A stretch of 64,000 nt of DNA from positions 92,351-156,350 of the forward strand of contig NZ_CABFWF030000006.1 of assembly GCF_902153245.2 (NCBI RefSeq), in the 5' to 3' direction. Origin of the DNA: Pseudorhizobium endolithicum. GTDB taxonomy: Bacteria; Pseudomonadota; Alphaproteobacteria; Rhizobiales; Rhizobiaceae. Numbering within the stretch: the stretch's first letter is position 1; the number at the start of each line of letters is the position of its first letter. The position numbers and the translations under genes were made by a program. The notes beneath the pieces are model-generated. The model did no database searches, had not been told where the DNA came from, and saw nothing but the letters and a program-made list of their open reading frames with translations. Of this stretch, positions 35,058 to 42,516 are shown in pieces.

Positions 35058-35062
35058 AATCT

Positions 35063-35419
35063 TCAGGCGGCTGCCCTGATGTCGAAATCAAAGTGGATAC
35101 GGTCATAGGGAAAGACGATGCCGCCGGGAGCTTTCTCCACGACGCCGTTTTTGACCAATGCATCAACGTCTGTATACACACCCTTGAAATCACGGCCGAC
35201 ACGACGCGCAACTTCTCTGATGCTCAGAGGCCCATGACCCACGAGCACCTTCAAGATGTTTAGACGCTTGGGTGCCAGAACGCGGTGCACGGCATCCCAT
35301 GAAGGGAAGGACAAAGTGGCGACGGCATCTTGCGAGGGTGCTGCTTCCTGCCTAATGGCCGAACCCATCCGAGACATCGTATCCTCAAGACTCTCTATCT
35401 TCACCGTCAGCGTGGTCAT
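35063..35419 (-). CDS. TumA/HVO_A0114-type HTH antitoxin
   Basis: 118 residues. The winged-helix part is ...LAPKRLNILKVLVGHGPLSIREVARRVGRDFKGVYTDVDALVKNGVVEKAPGGIVFPYDRIHFDFDI, matching the HVO_A0114-family regulators that partner DUF6516/TumE toxins. Its start lies 35 bases inside the upstream toxin gene, so both are made from one message. Cytosolic DNA-binding autoregulator and antitoxin by analogy. Confidence 0.72.
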   Translation of the reverse strand: MTTLTVKIESLEDTMSRMGSAIRQEAAPSQDAVATLSFPSWDAVHRVLAPKRLNILKVLVGHGPLSIREVARRVGRDFKGVYTDVDALVKNGVVEKAPGGIVFPYDRIHFDFDIRAAA

Positions 35420-35699
35420 TCAACCATCCTCTTACCGCAGCATGAAAATCGGCGATGAGGGCGTCCATCGAGGAAAACTCGTACGGGGTCTCCCGATCCC
35501 CAAAATGCCGATGGTCACCCTTTCCCGCCTCGTTATCGAAGCGAAGCACGCACTCGCCGTTACAGATGAGGGCGAGGCTGTACTTGTATGCATGGTGGCT
35601 GCCTCTTACATTCTCCGGCACCCGCCATATGAGCATCTCGATGAAGGCGCCGTCGCGAATATAAGCCCGCGACTTGTGGATCAGAACCGCCTTCGCCAT
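35385..35699 (-). CDS. TumE/DUF6516-type toxin
   Basis: 104 residues: MAKAVLIHKSRAYIRDGAFIEMLIWRVPENVRGSHHAYKYSLALICNGECVLRFDNEAGKGDHRHFGDRETPYEFSSMDALIADFHAAV. RFDNEAGKGDHRH is the recognisable DUF6516 core, probably holding the active residues. Toxin gene precedes antitoxin gene, as is usual for this family. The target of the toxin is not known to me. Confidence 0.72.
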   Translation of the reverse strand: MAKAVLIHKSRAYIRDGAFIEMLIWRVPENVRGSHHAYKYSLALICNGECVLRFDNEAGKGDHRHFGDRETPYEFSSMDALIADFHAAVRGWLNDHADGEDRES

Positions 35700-35758
35700 C
35701 TGCCCTCCATGCCATTGATGTAATCTAATCCATCATGAGTGACTTGGAAAGATCAAGA

Positions 35759-35787
35759 TTGACAACCCCGCCGAACGGGCGCATCTA
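35759..35787 (+). promoter_or_regulatory. Promoter of the putative attenuator RNA
   Basis: Consensus -35 TTGACA (35759-35764), 17 bp, -10 candidate CATCTA (35782-35787). Predicted start of transcription is at about 35794, immediately before the ATG at 35795. Confidence 0.55.
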
Positions 35788-35794
35788 CTTCGCC

Positions 35795-35848
35795 ATGATC
35801 GACGCACGCGCACCCATCTCCTGCACGTATTTTTGGGCCTACCGGTAA
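35795..35848 (+). CDS. Putative 17-codon aromatic leader peptide (leaderless)
   Basis: MIDARAPISCTYFWAYR, ending at TAA 35846-35848. Four of the last six residues are aromatic (Tyr, Phe, Trp, Tyr). The promoter upstream predicts that the transcript starts at this ATG, so it would be translated leaderless, as reported for the trpL leader of Sinorhizobium. An in-frame ATG at 35735 would give 37 residues but lies upstream of that promoter. Directly after the stop come alternative hairpins (see terminator). Ribosome stalling at Tyr/Phe/Trp codons would favour readthrough into the GNAT gene. Confidence 0.55.
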   Translation: MIDARAPISCTYFWAYR

Positions 35849-35905
35849 GGGGCGGCTCGACAGATCACAATGTCAACAAGCCGCCGTCAGGCGGCTTTGT
35901 TGTTT
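35849..35905 (+). terminator. Attenuator: antiterminator and terminator hairpins
   Basis: Terminator: AAGCCGCC (35878-35885), loop GTCA, GGCGGCTT (35890-35897), extended by CAAC/GTTG flanks and followed by TTTGTTGTTT. The same 5' arm, AGCCGCC (35879-35885), can pair instead with GGCGGCT (35851-35857), which begins two bases after the leader stop codon. The two structures are mutually exclusive, the hallmark of ribosome-controlled attenuation. Confidence 0.65.
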
Positions 35906-35951
35906 CAAGACGGCTCCTCCTGACGGCACAGATACCCAAGAGGACGCTGAA

Positions 35952-36440
35952 ATGACCGAAGATACCGAAATGACCCTTCCCCGCCCGGCGGTCGTGACCA
36001 TCCGCGCCGCCAAGCGCCATGACCTCCCTGAACTCAACGAGATGATCGCACTTCTCGCCGCCCATCACGGCGACGCGGCGGCCATTACCCCGGACAAGCT
36101 GGAGCGCGACCTGTTCGGGCCGATGCCCTGGATCCAGGCGCTGGTGGCCGACAGCGGCGACGGGCTGATGGGCTACGCCATCCTCGTGCCGCTCTACAGG
36201 GCCGATACCGGCACGCGTGGCATGGACCTCCACCACCTCTTCGTGCGCGACGGCCAGCGCGGCAACGGCATCGGCCATCATCTGGTTTCCCGCGCCCGCG
36301 AGATTGCCCGCACCGCCGGCTGCGACTATCTTTCGGTCAGCGCCGCCACCGGCAACTTCGCAGCGCACCGCTTCTACGAGCAGATGGATTTCCGCCCGCG
36401 GCCGGTGACCGGCATGCGTTACATGCAGGCAATCGCCTGA
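35952..36440 (+). CDS. GNAT family N-acetyltransferase
   Basis: 162 residues: TIRAAKRHDLPELNEMIALLAAHHG, then GMDLHHLFVRDGQRGNGIGHHLVSRAREIARTAGCDYLSVSAATGNFAAHRFYEQMDFRPRPVTGMRYM. The acetyl-CoA loop (QRGNGIG) and C-terminal half are well conserved. SD GAGGA precedes the ATG. Located after the aromatic attenuator and 19 bp before a PfpI-like gene. If the attenuator is real, its substrate may be an aromatic amino acid or derivative, but that is inference. Confidence 0.85.
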   Translation: MTEDTEMTLPRPAVVTIRAAKRHDLPELNEMIALLAAHHGDAAAITPDKLERDLFGPMPWIQALVADSGDGLMGYAILVPLYRADTGTRGMDLHHLFVRDGQRGNGIGHHLVSRAREIARTAGCDYLSVSAATGNFAAHRFYEQMDFRPRPVTGMRYMQAIA

Positions 36441-36459
36441 CCGTTCAGGAGGGCTGAGG

Positions 36460-37026
36460 ATGACCCGTATTGCCATTGCGCTGACACCCCATTTCGCGGA
36501 TTGGGAATGTGCGCTGCTGATGGCGGTGGCGCGCAGCTATCTCGGCGTCGAGATCGTCACCGCCTCGCCGGACGGCCGAACCGTCACCTCGATGGGCGGC
36601 CTGCGGGTGACGCCCGACCTTGCCCATGCGGCCCTCGATCCGCAGGCTTTCGACGCCCTCGTCATCCCCGGCGGGCTCGCCTGGGAGAAGGGCGAGGCGC
36701 CGGATTTCACGTCGCTTGCCGCGGATTTCAAAACGGCCGGAAAGGTCGTGGCCGGCATCTGCGCCGCCGCCAGCGCCCTTGCGGCGGCAGGCGTGCTCAA
36801 CAACGTGGCGCACACGGGAAACTCGCTCGCGTCCCACAAGCAGCAGGCGGGCTATCGGGGCGAGGCGCTCTACCGGGACCAGCCGCAAGCGGTCTCCCAC
36901 GCCGGCGTCATCACCGCGCCGGGCAATTCGCCGGTGACGTTCACCACCGAAATCCTCAGGGCGCTCGGCCTGTGGGGGCCGGAGGCCGAGGCGGAACTGG
37001 CCGTCTTCAGCCGCGAGCATTCCTGA
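36460..37026 (+). CDS. DJ-1/PfpI family protein
   Basis: 188 residues. RIAIALTPHFADWECALLMAVARSYLGVEIVTASPDGRTVTSMGGLRVTPD, DALVIPGGLAWEKGEA and GICAAASALAAAGVLNNVAHTGN give the class I glutamine-amidotransferase-like fold with a nucleophilic Cys in GICAA. Members act as glyoxalase/deglycase, isonitrile hydratase or chaperones. 19 bp after the GNAT gene, so in one operon. Confidence 0.85.
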   Translation: MTRIAIALTPHFADWECALLMAVARSYLGVEIVTASPDGRTVTSMGGLRVTPDLAHAALDPQAFDALVIPGGLAWEKGEAPDFTSLAADFKTAGKVVAGICAAASALAAAGVLNNVAHTGNSLASHKQQAGYRGEALYRDQPQAVSHAGVITAPGNSPVTFTTEILRALGLWGPEAEAELAVFSREHS

Positions 37027-37059
37027 AAAAGACGAGAGCTTGCAGCCCTCGCAGAAAAA

Positions 37060-37085
37060 CCACCCCCGGCCAAAACCGAGGGTGG
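37060..37085 (-). terminator. Terminator between convergent transcripts
   Basis: Hairpin CCACCC..GG / CC..GGGTGG with one mismatch; on the minus strand it is followed by GTTTTTC. It lies between the PfpI and DUF378 genes and fits best as terminator of the minus-strand DUF378 message. Confidence 0.7.
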
Positions 37086-37156
37086 CAAGAGACATGGCCG
37101 ACGGGATTGCATGTTTTTCCGTGCCCCCGCCGTTCTTTCAAGCCATACGACGCTGC

Positions 37157-37381
37157 TTAGCGCCCGCTATGGTGAACCGTCTTGTCGGTGCCCACCGCGC
37201 CCATGAGGGGCATGATCTGGTAGACGGCGGAAACACCGACAAGAATGTAGACGATGCGGGCCAGCAGAGAGCCGGCACCAAAGATTGCCGCGACAAGGTC
37301 GAAGCTGAAGAGGCCGACAAGGCCCCAGTTGAGGCCACCGACGATGAGGAGGGCCAGTGTGATGATGTTGAGCGCCTTCAT
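37157..37381 (-). CDS. DUF378 small membrane protein
   Basis: 74 residues, two helices: LNIITLALLIVGGLNWGLVGLFSFDLVAAIFGAGSLLARIVYILVGVSAVYQIMPLMG. GGLNWGLVGLFSFDLVAAIFG is the DUF378 signature. Inner membrane, unknown role. 61 bp downstream of the fasciclin gene in the same direction, so possibly co-transcribed. Confidence 0.9.
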   Translation of the reverse strand: MKALNIITLALLIVGGLNWGLVGLFSFDLVAAIFGAGSLLARIVYILVGVSAVYQIMPLMGAVGTDKTVHHSGR

Positions 37382-37442
37382 AGTGTTCTCCTGGAATGCA
37401 TGAGGTGGAGGGGATGCCCAAGGGCATCCCCGATCGCCAGGG

Positions 37443-37928
37443 TCAGCCCTCGGGCGGCAGGATGACCTGGTCGATCACGTGGATCACGCCGTTGCTGGCG
37501 GCCACATCAGTCGCCGTCACATTGGCCTCGTTCACCTTCACGGCGCTTCCGTCGACCTGGACGTCGATCATCTTGCCGTTGACGGTCTTGGCTTCATCCA
37601 GACCGACCACGTCGGCGGCCAGAACCTTGCCGGGGACCACGTGATAGGTGAGGATATCCACCAGTTGCTGCTTGTTCTCGGGCTTCAGCAACGTGTCGAG
37701 CGTCCCTGCGGGGAGCTTTTCGAAGGCGGCGTCGGTCGGGGCGAAAACCGTAAACGGCCCCTCGCCCTTCAGCGTGGAAACCAGATCCGCGGCCTCCAGC
37801 GCCGCTGCAAGCGTCTTGAAGTCGCCGGCGCCGACCGCCGTGTCGACGATGTCCTTGTCGGCCGCGTAGGCCGGAAGCGCGGTCGCGACGCTGATCAGCG
37901 CCGCAGCGATAAGCCTGTTCATCTTCAT
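37443..37928 (-). CDS. Secreted fasciclin-domain protein
   Basis: 161 residues. Signal peptide [22 protein letters not shown]. Single FAS1 domain: [56 protein letters not shown], then [31 protein letters not shown] and [18 protein letters not shown]. Periplasmic or extracellular adhesion-type protein; in Sinorhizobium a FAS1 protein (Nex18) is needed for symbiosis. Divergent from the XRE-cupin regulator. Confidence 0.92.
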   Translation of the reverse strand: MKMNRLIAAALISVATALPAYAADKDIVDTAVGAGDFKTLAAALEAADLVSTLKGEGPFTVFAPTDAAFEKLPAGTLDTLLKPENKQQLVDILTYHVVPGKVLAADVVGLDEAKTVNGKMIDVQVDGSAVKVNEANVTATDVAASNGVIHVIDQVILPPEG

Positions 37929-38006
37929 CTCAAACTCCCTTGTTGAATCCGTCTCGCTGGCGGATGATTTTCATATGGAGAAAAGTATTTTTACTTCCAA
38001 TCACGT

Positions 38007-38042
38007 TTTCTTGAGATGAAAGATGTATTTCTTGACATGAAA
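38007..38042. repeat. Two 15-bp direct repeats, likely regulator sites
   Basis: TTTCTTGAGATGAAA at 38007 and TTTCTTGACATGAAA at 38028, exactly 21 bp (two helical turns) apart, with TTTC/GAAA symmetry. The second contains TTGACA. Located between the fasciclin and XRE-cupin genes, 45 bp before the latter's start. Confidence 0.65.
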
Positions 38043-38086
38043 CTTATACCCCCCGCATTGTCGTGCGAGGAAAAAGGAGTTCATCT

Positions 38087-38665
38087 TTGACGTCGGAAAC
38101 ATTGGCTACGGAACTGGAGCGTTATCGCATCGGACCCCGCATCAAGGCGTTGCGCCTGAAGAAGAAGCTCGGGCTTGTGCAACTGGGCGACCACACCGGC
38201 CTTTCTCCAGCCATGCTCTCGAAGATCGAGCGGGGACAACTTTTCCCCACCCTCCCGACGCTGCTCAGGATCGCCATGGTCTTCGGTGTCGATCTGGACC
38301 ACTTCTTCAGCAAGGGCGGGCCAAGGGTGGCGGTAACGCGGAAAGGCAGCCGCATCAAGCTCCCCATCCCCGCCGATGGCGCATCGGCTGCCTATACGTT
38401 CGAGAGCCTCGACTATCCGCTGCCGAAACGGAAGATGGAGGCTTTCCTGGCGGATTTTCCCGAAGGAGCGCCGGCGTCAGAGCCGCACCAGCACGGCAAG
38501 GAAGAGGTCGTCTACGTGATCTGCGGGACGCTGCAGGTCACGATCGGCGACGATATCCATGTGCTTGAGGAAGGCGATGCCATCTCTTTCGATTCCAGCG
38601 TGGCACACAGCTATGCCAGGGAAGGAACCGGGATCTGCTCCGCCCTCGTGGTGACGACGGAATAG
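38087..38665 (+). CDS. XRE-family regulator with C-terminal cupin
   Basis: 192 residues from a TTG at 38087, selected because AAGGAG lies seven bases before it; a GTG at 38063 is upstream of that SD. HTH: IGPRIKALRLKKKLGLVQLGDHTGLSPAMLSKIERGQLFPTLPTLLRIAMVFGV. Cupin: HQHGKEEVVYVICGTLQVTIGDDIHVLEEGDAISFDSSVAHSYAREG with HxH, E and late H metal ligands. Ligand unknown; PuuR-like architecture. Repeats upstream are candidate autoregulatory sites that could also reach the fasciclin promoter. Confidence 0.87.
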   Translation: MTSETLATELERYRIGPRIKALRLKKKLGLVQLGDHTGLSPAMLSKIERGQLFPTLPTLLRIAMVFGVDLDHFFSKGGPRVAVTRKGSRIKLPIPADGASAAYTFESLDYPLPKRKMEAFLADFPEGAPASEPHQHGKEEVVYVICGTLQVTIGDDIHVLEEGDAISFDSSVAHSYAREGTGICSALVVTTE

Positions 38666-38802
38666 CGGCCGCGCGACCAGTCTCGGCGACGGCATCCGGC
38701 GGGCAGCGGGTTACCGGCAAGGCGGGCCTCGGCCGACGCCTGCATCGGTCATGGCTGCGGACGCGCCCACCGGCGAACCGGCGACGCGAAGGCGTCGCCC
38801 TC

Positions 38803-39720
38803 TTATTCCTGCGCCGGCACGGCCTTCAGATAGGCGGCGATCGCTTCCAGATCCGCCTGCGGCAGGTGGGCAAGGTTCTTCTGTACCTCGACCATGGAGC
38901 CGCCGACGGAATCGTAATCGGGCGTGAAACCGGTCTGGAAATAACTGACGAGATCCGACTCGCTCCACGAACCGACCGACCGGGAGCCGGGAGTGATATT
39001 CGGGATACGGCCCTCGCCTTCCGGATTTGGCCCGCCGGCGAGCCATTGGGCCGTCTGAAGGCCGCCCAGCGCATTGCGGGGCGTATGGCACTCCCCGCAA
39101 TGGCCGGGGCCCTCGACCAGGAACTGGCCGCGCTGCAGCTTTTCATCCGCGGAGGCGAACTCGACGCGCGGCCCGTCGTCGAAGAACAGGAACTTCCAGC
39201 CGCCGAGCGCGATGCGCATGTTGAACGGGAAGGAAAGCTCGTGCGGCGGCGCGACATTGCCGCTTGCCGGCAGGGTCTTCAGGTAGCCGAACAGGTCGTT
39301 GATGTCCTCAGGGCTCATGCGGGCATAGGAGGTATAGGGGAAGGAGGGGTAGAGGTGCTCTCCTTCCCTGCCCACGCCGCGCAGCATGGCATTGCCGAAT
39401 TCCGCCAGCGTCCATTCGCCGATACCGGCCTGCGGGTCGGGCGAGATGTTGGGAACATAGAAGGTGCCGAACGGGCTGGTCAGCGCCAGGCCGCCCGACA
39501 TGACCTTCACCTCCTCGCCCGTCGCCCCGCCCGCCGCATGGCAGCCGGTGCAGCCGCCGGCCCAGAAGAGCATTTCGCCGCGGGCAAGGTCGGGCTCGCC
39601 GCGGCCGTTCCAGGTCTCAGCAGGCATGGGGTTCGGCTTCGTCAGGAACCAGGCCGCCGCCACGCCGACCGCAACCACCGCCGCTCCGGCACCCAGCACC
39701 CTTCCCCATCGCAAAGCCAT
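38803..39720 (-). CDS. Diheme c-type cytochrome
   Basis: 305 residues. One N-terminal membrane anchor (VLGAGAAVVAVGVAAAWFL), then two cytochrome c domains with CTGCH (about residue 57) and CGECH (about 208), and distal Met ligands in GVGREGEHLYPSFPYTSYARM and GGSMVEVQKNLAHLP regions. This matches membrane-bound subunits that accept electrons from periplasmic dehydrogenases. No dehydrogenase adjoins; instead two c'-type cytochromes lie upstream in the same orientation. Confidence 0.88.
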   Translation of the reverse strand: MALRWGRVLGAGAAVVAVGVAAAWFLTKPNPMPAETWNGRGEPDLARGEMLFWAGGCTGCHAAGGATGEEVKVMSGGLALTSPFGTFYVPNISPDPQAGIGEWTLAEFGNAMLRGVGREGEHLYPSFPYTSYARMSPEDINDLFGYLKTLPASGNVAPPHELSFPFNMRIALGGWKFLFFDDGPRVEFASADEKLQRGQFLVEGPGHCGECHTPRNALGGLQTAQWLAGGPNPEGEGRIPNITPGSRSVGSWSESDLVSYFQTGFTPDYDSVGGSMVEVQKNLAHLPQADLEAIAAYLKAVPAQE

Positions 39721-39777
39721 TCACATCTCCATTTGTTCGGTCCCGGTGCCGGCGGAGGGCCGCCGGCACCGGACAAT

Positions 39778-40227
39778 CTATTGTTTCTTCGCCCGGAAGG
39801 TCTCGTGACAATCCGAACAGACGGGGCCAAGCCGCTGCATGGCCGCGCCGACGCCCGCCTGGTCGGCGGGCATGGAGGCGAGCAGCGCCTGGGCTTCGGT
39901 GTGAAGCTTTTCGGCACCCGCCCGGAACTCGTCCGGCTTTTCCCAGATCGCCGGAAGAGCCTCCGTTTCGTGGCCCTCCTCGGAACCCGGCGGGAACTGG
40001 TCGGGGAAGGCCTGGATATTGGTGCTGATCGTCGTCAGCGACTGCTCGACCACCGCAGCGTCATAGGGCTTCTCACCCTTGGCGATGGCGCCCAGCGCGC
40101 CGACCGAGCGGCCGATCTCCTTCATCAGGTTCTGCCGCACGACCTGCGGCTCCTCCTGCGAAAAAGCCGGGGTGGAAAGACAGAGACAGGCGGCAGCAGC
40201 CGCGGCAAGCAGAGACATCGACCGCAT
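39778..40227 (-). CDS. Cytochrome c'-type protein, copy 2
   Basis: 149 residues from ATG 40227. Signal peptide (MRSMSLLAAAAAACLCLSTPAFS), then a four-helix cytochrome c'/c556 pattern (VVRQNLMKEIGRSVGALGAIAKGEKPYD, with the axial-ligand Met) and C-terminal heme site CSDCHETFRAKKQ. Soluble periplasmic heme protein. Strongly similar along its length to the next gene upstream, so a tandem duplication. Confidence 0.87.
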   Translation of the reverse strand: MRSMSLLAAAAAACLCLSTPAFSQEEPQVVRQNLMKEIGRSVGALGAIAKGEKPYDAAVVEQSLTTISTNIQAFPDQFPPGSEEGHETEALPAIWEKPDEFRAGAEKLHTEAQALLASMPADQAGVGAAMQRLGPVCSDCHETFRAKKQ

Positions 40228-40394
40228 TCTTACACTCCTCCCGAAGTACCGGCCTGGCCGGCGGTTGACAACGCCGACACGATGCTCTTCGGGATGCGGA
40301 GGCGAAAGTAACAAGGCGGTGATATCGAAGCGTCCGGCCGGGCTTTCATCTCCGCCGACGGCACAGGGGAGACGAAAGCCCCCTCCCCGCAGCC

Positions 40395-40838
40395 TCAGCG
40401 CTTCAGGCGATAGGTTTCGTGGCAGTCGCCGCAGGTGGCGCCCAGCGCCTTCATGGCGGCGCCGACACCGGCCTGGTCGGCCGGCACCGAGGCGAGCAGC
40501 TTGTCGGCCTCGGCAGCGAGCTTTTCCGACTTCGCCCGGAACTCGTCCATCTTTTCCCAGACGGCAGGCGCGGCTTCCGTTTCCGAACCGCTTTCCGAGC
40601 CGGCCGGGAACTGGTCCGGGAAGGCTTTAGCATTGGTGCCGATCGTCTCCAGCGCCGTCTGCACGACTGCGGCGTCATAGGGTTTCTCGCCCTTGGCGAT
40701 GGCGCCGAGCGCACCCATGGACTGGCCGATTGCCTTCATCTGGTTCTGCCGCACGACCTGCGGCTCCTCCTGGGCGGAGACAGCGGAAAGACAGAGGCAG
40801 CCGAGGACGGCTCCAAGGGCGAGAGACTTCAGACGCAT
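40395..40838 (-). CDS. Cytochrome c'-type protein, copy 1
   Basis: 147 residues from ATG 40838. Signal MRLKSLALGAVLGCLCLSAVSA. VVRQNQMKAIGQSMGALGAIAKGEKPYDAAVVQTALETIGTNAKAFPDQFP, then heme site CGDCHETYRLKR. Paralogue of 39778-40227; 167 bp separate them. Cytochromes c' bind NO or serve electron transfer. The three heme genes read the same way and may act together. Confidence 0.88.
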   Translation of the reverse strand: MRLKSLALGAVLGCLCLSAVSAQEEPQVVRQNQMKAIGQSMGALGAIAKGEKPYDAAVVQTALETIGTNAKAFPDQFPAGSESGSETEAAPAVWEKMDEFRAKSEKLAAEADKLLASVPADQAGVGAAMKALGATCGDCHETYRLKR

Positions 40839-41052
40839 GCAGCGATTTCCTTTTCGTAAGGCCGGCGACGGGCCGGGTTGATGCGCCGCAACATGGCCGC
40901 TTCGGCGCCTGGAACAAAGTAACAAGCCGGTGATTGGGCCCAGAAAAGCTGCGCTTTATCAGAGCTTCTCTGGACCATTTTCCCCACCCCTTATCGGCGT
41001 TAGGAGTTTCTTGAAATTCTGCGCTTATGCCGAAGAGGGACAAGGTGGATCA

Positions 41053-42162
41053 ATGTTGCAGCGTTGGCTCAAAGCAGCATGTGGAGCATGCTATCAGGAA
41101 AGCGTGGCCCTAGGACCCTTCCATGTGATAGTCGCAGTCTATTCCCTACTGGTGCTGTCGACTGCTATCGCCCTTAACCAGACGGATGCCCTATCTTACC
41201 GAAGCTACTTCGCCAAGCTCGGTCCACTTTATCTGGCCATTCTTCCCATCGCGGGATTTTCTCTCGCAGTCGGAGTGATTGCACATCGCACCGACGACTG
41301 GTCTGAGAGAGGCAGGATGACGCATGAGTACCTCTCGAGCGAGACCGTGGGACGCGTCGTCGCGGGTCTTCTCGCCATGGTCAGCTTCATCATTTTCATG
41401 GGGTCCTTTACAAGCTGGAAGAACCTGATGCCCGCAATTCAGGACGGCTTTCAATACGACAGAGCCCAAGCGGCCATAGACAGGGTTCTCCACCTGGGTG
41501 CGGACCCCGGGCCGGCTCTTGTCAGACTTCTGCCATTTCCACAACTGCTTGCGGCAGTTGAATGGAACTACAGCGTCTTGTGGTCTCTATTCGGATTCTT
41601 GCCCCCCTTCTTTGTCGCAACTCACAAAGCGGCCGATGGCATCAGACTGCGTTACCTCGTCACGTTGGCGGCTACTTGGATCGTCGTTGGAAGCCTTCTC
41701 GCCTGTGCTTTCCTCTCTGCCGGCCCTGCTTTCTACGGGAGCGTTACTGGCGATGTCACCCGCTTTGCAGAAATCCCTGCATTCCTTGCCCAAGGCTCAT
41801 CATCATCGTCCTCCGCGGTGGCATTCCAAGCCTACCTATGGAACCATCACGCGGCAGGAACATCCGCTCTCGGCAGCGGGATCTCGGCGTTTCCGAGTAT
41901 GCACGTGGCGCTGGCGATGGTTAACGCCCTGTTCTTGCGCGAATTCAGCCGAACTGCCGGTCATGCAGGCTTTGCCTATGTCATCTTCATACTGTTCAGT
42001 TCTGTCTATCTAGGGTGGCACTACGCAATCGACGGATACGTCTCCATCATTGCAGTCCTCGTCCTCTACGCCCTCACGCGCCGCTTTGTTCGCGGCAGAG
42101 AACCGCTCCTCCGCGCAGAACCTCTCGCCATGCGGACGATAACGTCCCCTCCGCGAGGGTAA
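41053..42162 (+). CDS. PAP2-superfamily membrane phosphatase, AT-richer than neighbours
   Basis: 369 residues, about ten membrane segments. PAP2 motifs: SAFPSMHVALAMVNALFLREF (with the catalytic-region His) and SVYLGWHYAIDGYVSIIAVLVLY. These suggest inositol-phosphotransferase-like or lipid-phosphate phosphatase chemistry at the periplasmic side. The base composition and codon use (many A/T-ending codons) differ from flanking genes, and no partner gene adjoins, so it may be acquired. Start at ATG 41053 is after a weak GGATC SD; in-frame codons begin at 40930. Confidence 0.83.
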   Translation: MLQRWLKAACGACYQESVALGPFHVIVAVYSLLVLSTAIALNQTDALSYRSYFAKLGPLYLAILPIAGFSLAVGVIAHRTDDWSERGRMTHEYLSSETVGRVVAGLLAMVSFIIFMGSFTSWKNLMPAIQDGFQYDRAQAAIDRVLHLGADPGPALVRLLPFPQLLAAVEWNYSVLWSLFGFLPPFFVATHKAADGIRLRYLVTLAATWIVVGSLLACAFLSAGPAFYGSVTGDVTRFAEIPAFLAQGSSSSSSAVAFQAYLWNHHAAGTSALGSGISAFPSMHVALAMVNALFLREFSRTAGHAGFAYVIFILFSSVYLGWHYAIDGYVSIIAVLVLYALTRRFVRGREPLLRAEPLAMRTITSPPRG

Positions 42163-42516
42163 CAAGCGAAACGGGGACGAGAGGGACGCCGGCACCGCGA
42201 CCGATCCAGATCGTAGCAGTGGCGTTCCCGACAATTGCCTGCCGCGCCCTGTCCGCGGCCAGTGCCAGGCCGCCATAGACGGTAAGCTAGGTTGCTGCCG
42301 TCATCAATTTCCGGGCCGACCGGGTGGAACATTGCGGCCTTCGAAGCAATCCTACCGCGGCGAAGGCGCCCGGTTGCGCAAGCTCTGGGTGGACGGCTGG
42401 AGGTAAGCACCGGCGCCACCTGGTCTCTCCAAGATGTCAGCCCTCGGGCGGAGACTGGAAGAGCAGGAAAATCTGTGCTTACTACCTGGCGGGGACATTT
42501 AAACGGGGGATAATCC
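42163..42516. other. Unassigned intergenic region
   Basis: About 350 bp between the PAP2 and DUF2799 genes. On the minus strand fragments such as MFHPVGPEIDDGSNLA and, in another frame, YGGLALAADRARQAIVGNATATIWIGRGAG have coding-like composition, so part may be a decayed gene. I do not recognise it. The last ~40 bp hold the SD of the DUF2799 gene. Confidence 0.35.

Noticed and set aside
35735..35848. A 37-codon ORF covering the leader peptide
   Set aside because: Its ATG lies upstream of the consensus promoter and has no SD; the 17-codon version fits promoter and hairpins better.
42292..42513. A 73-codon plus-strand ORF before the DUF2799 gene
   Set aside because: No SD, no recognisable family and a composition typical of chance frames in GC-rich DNA.
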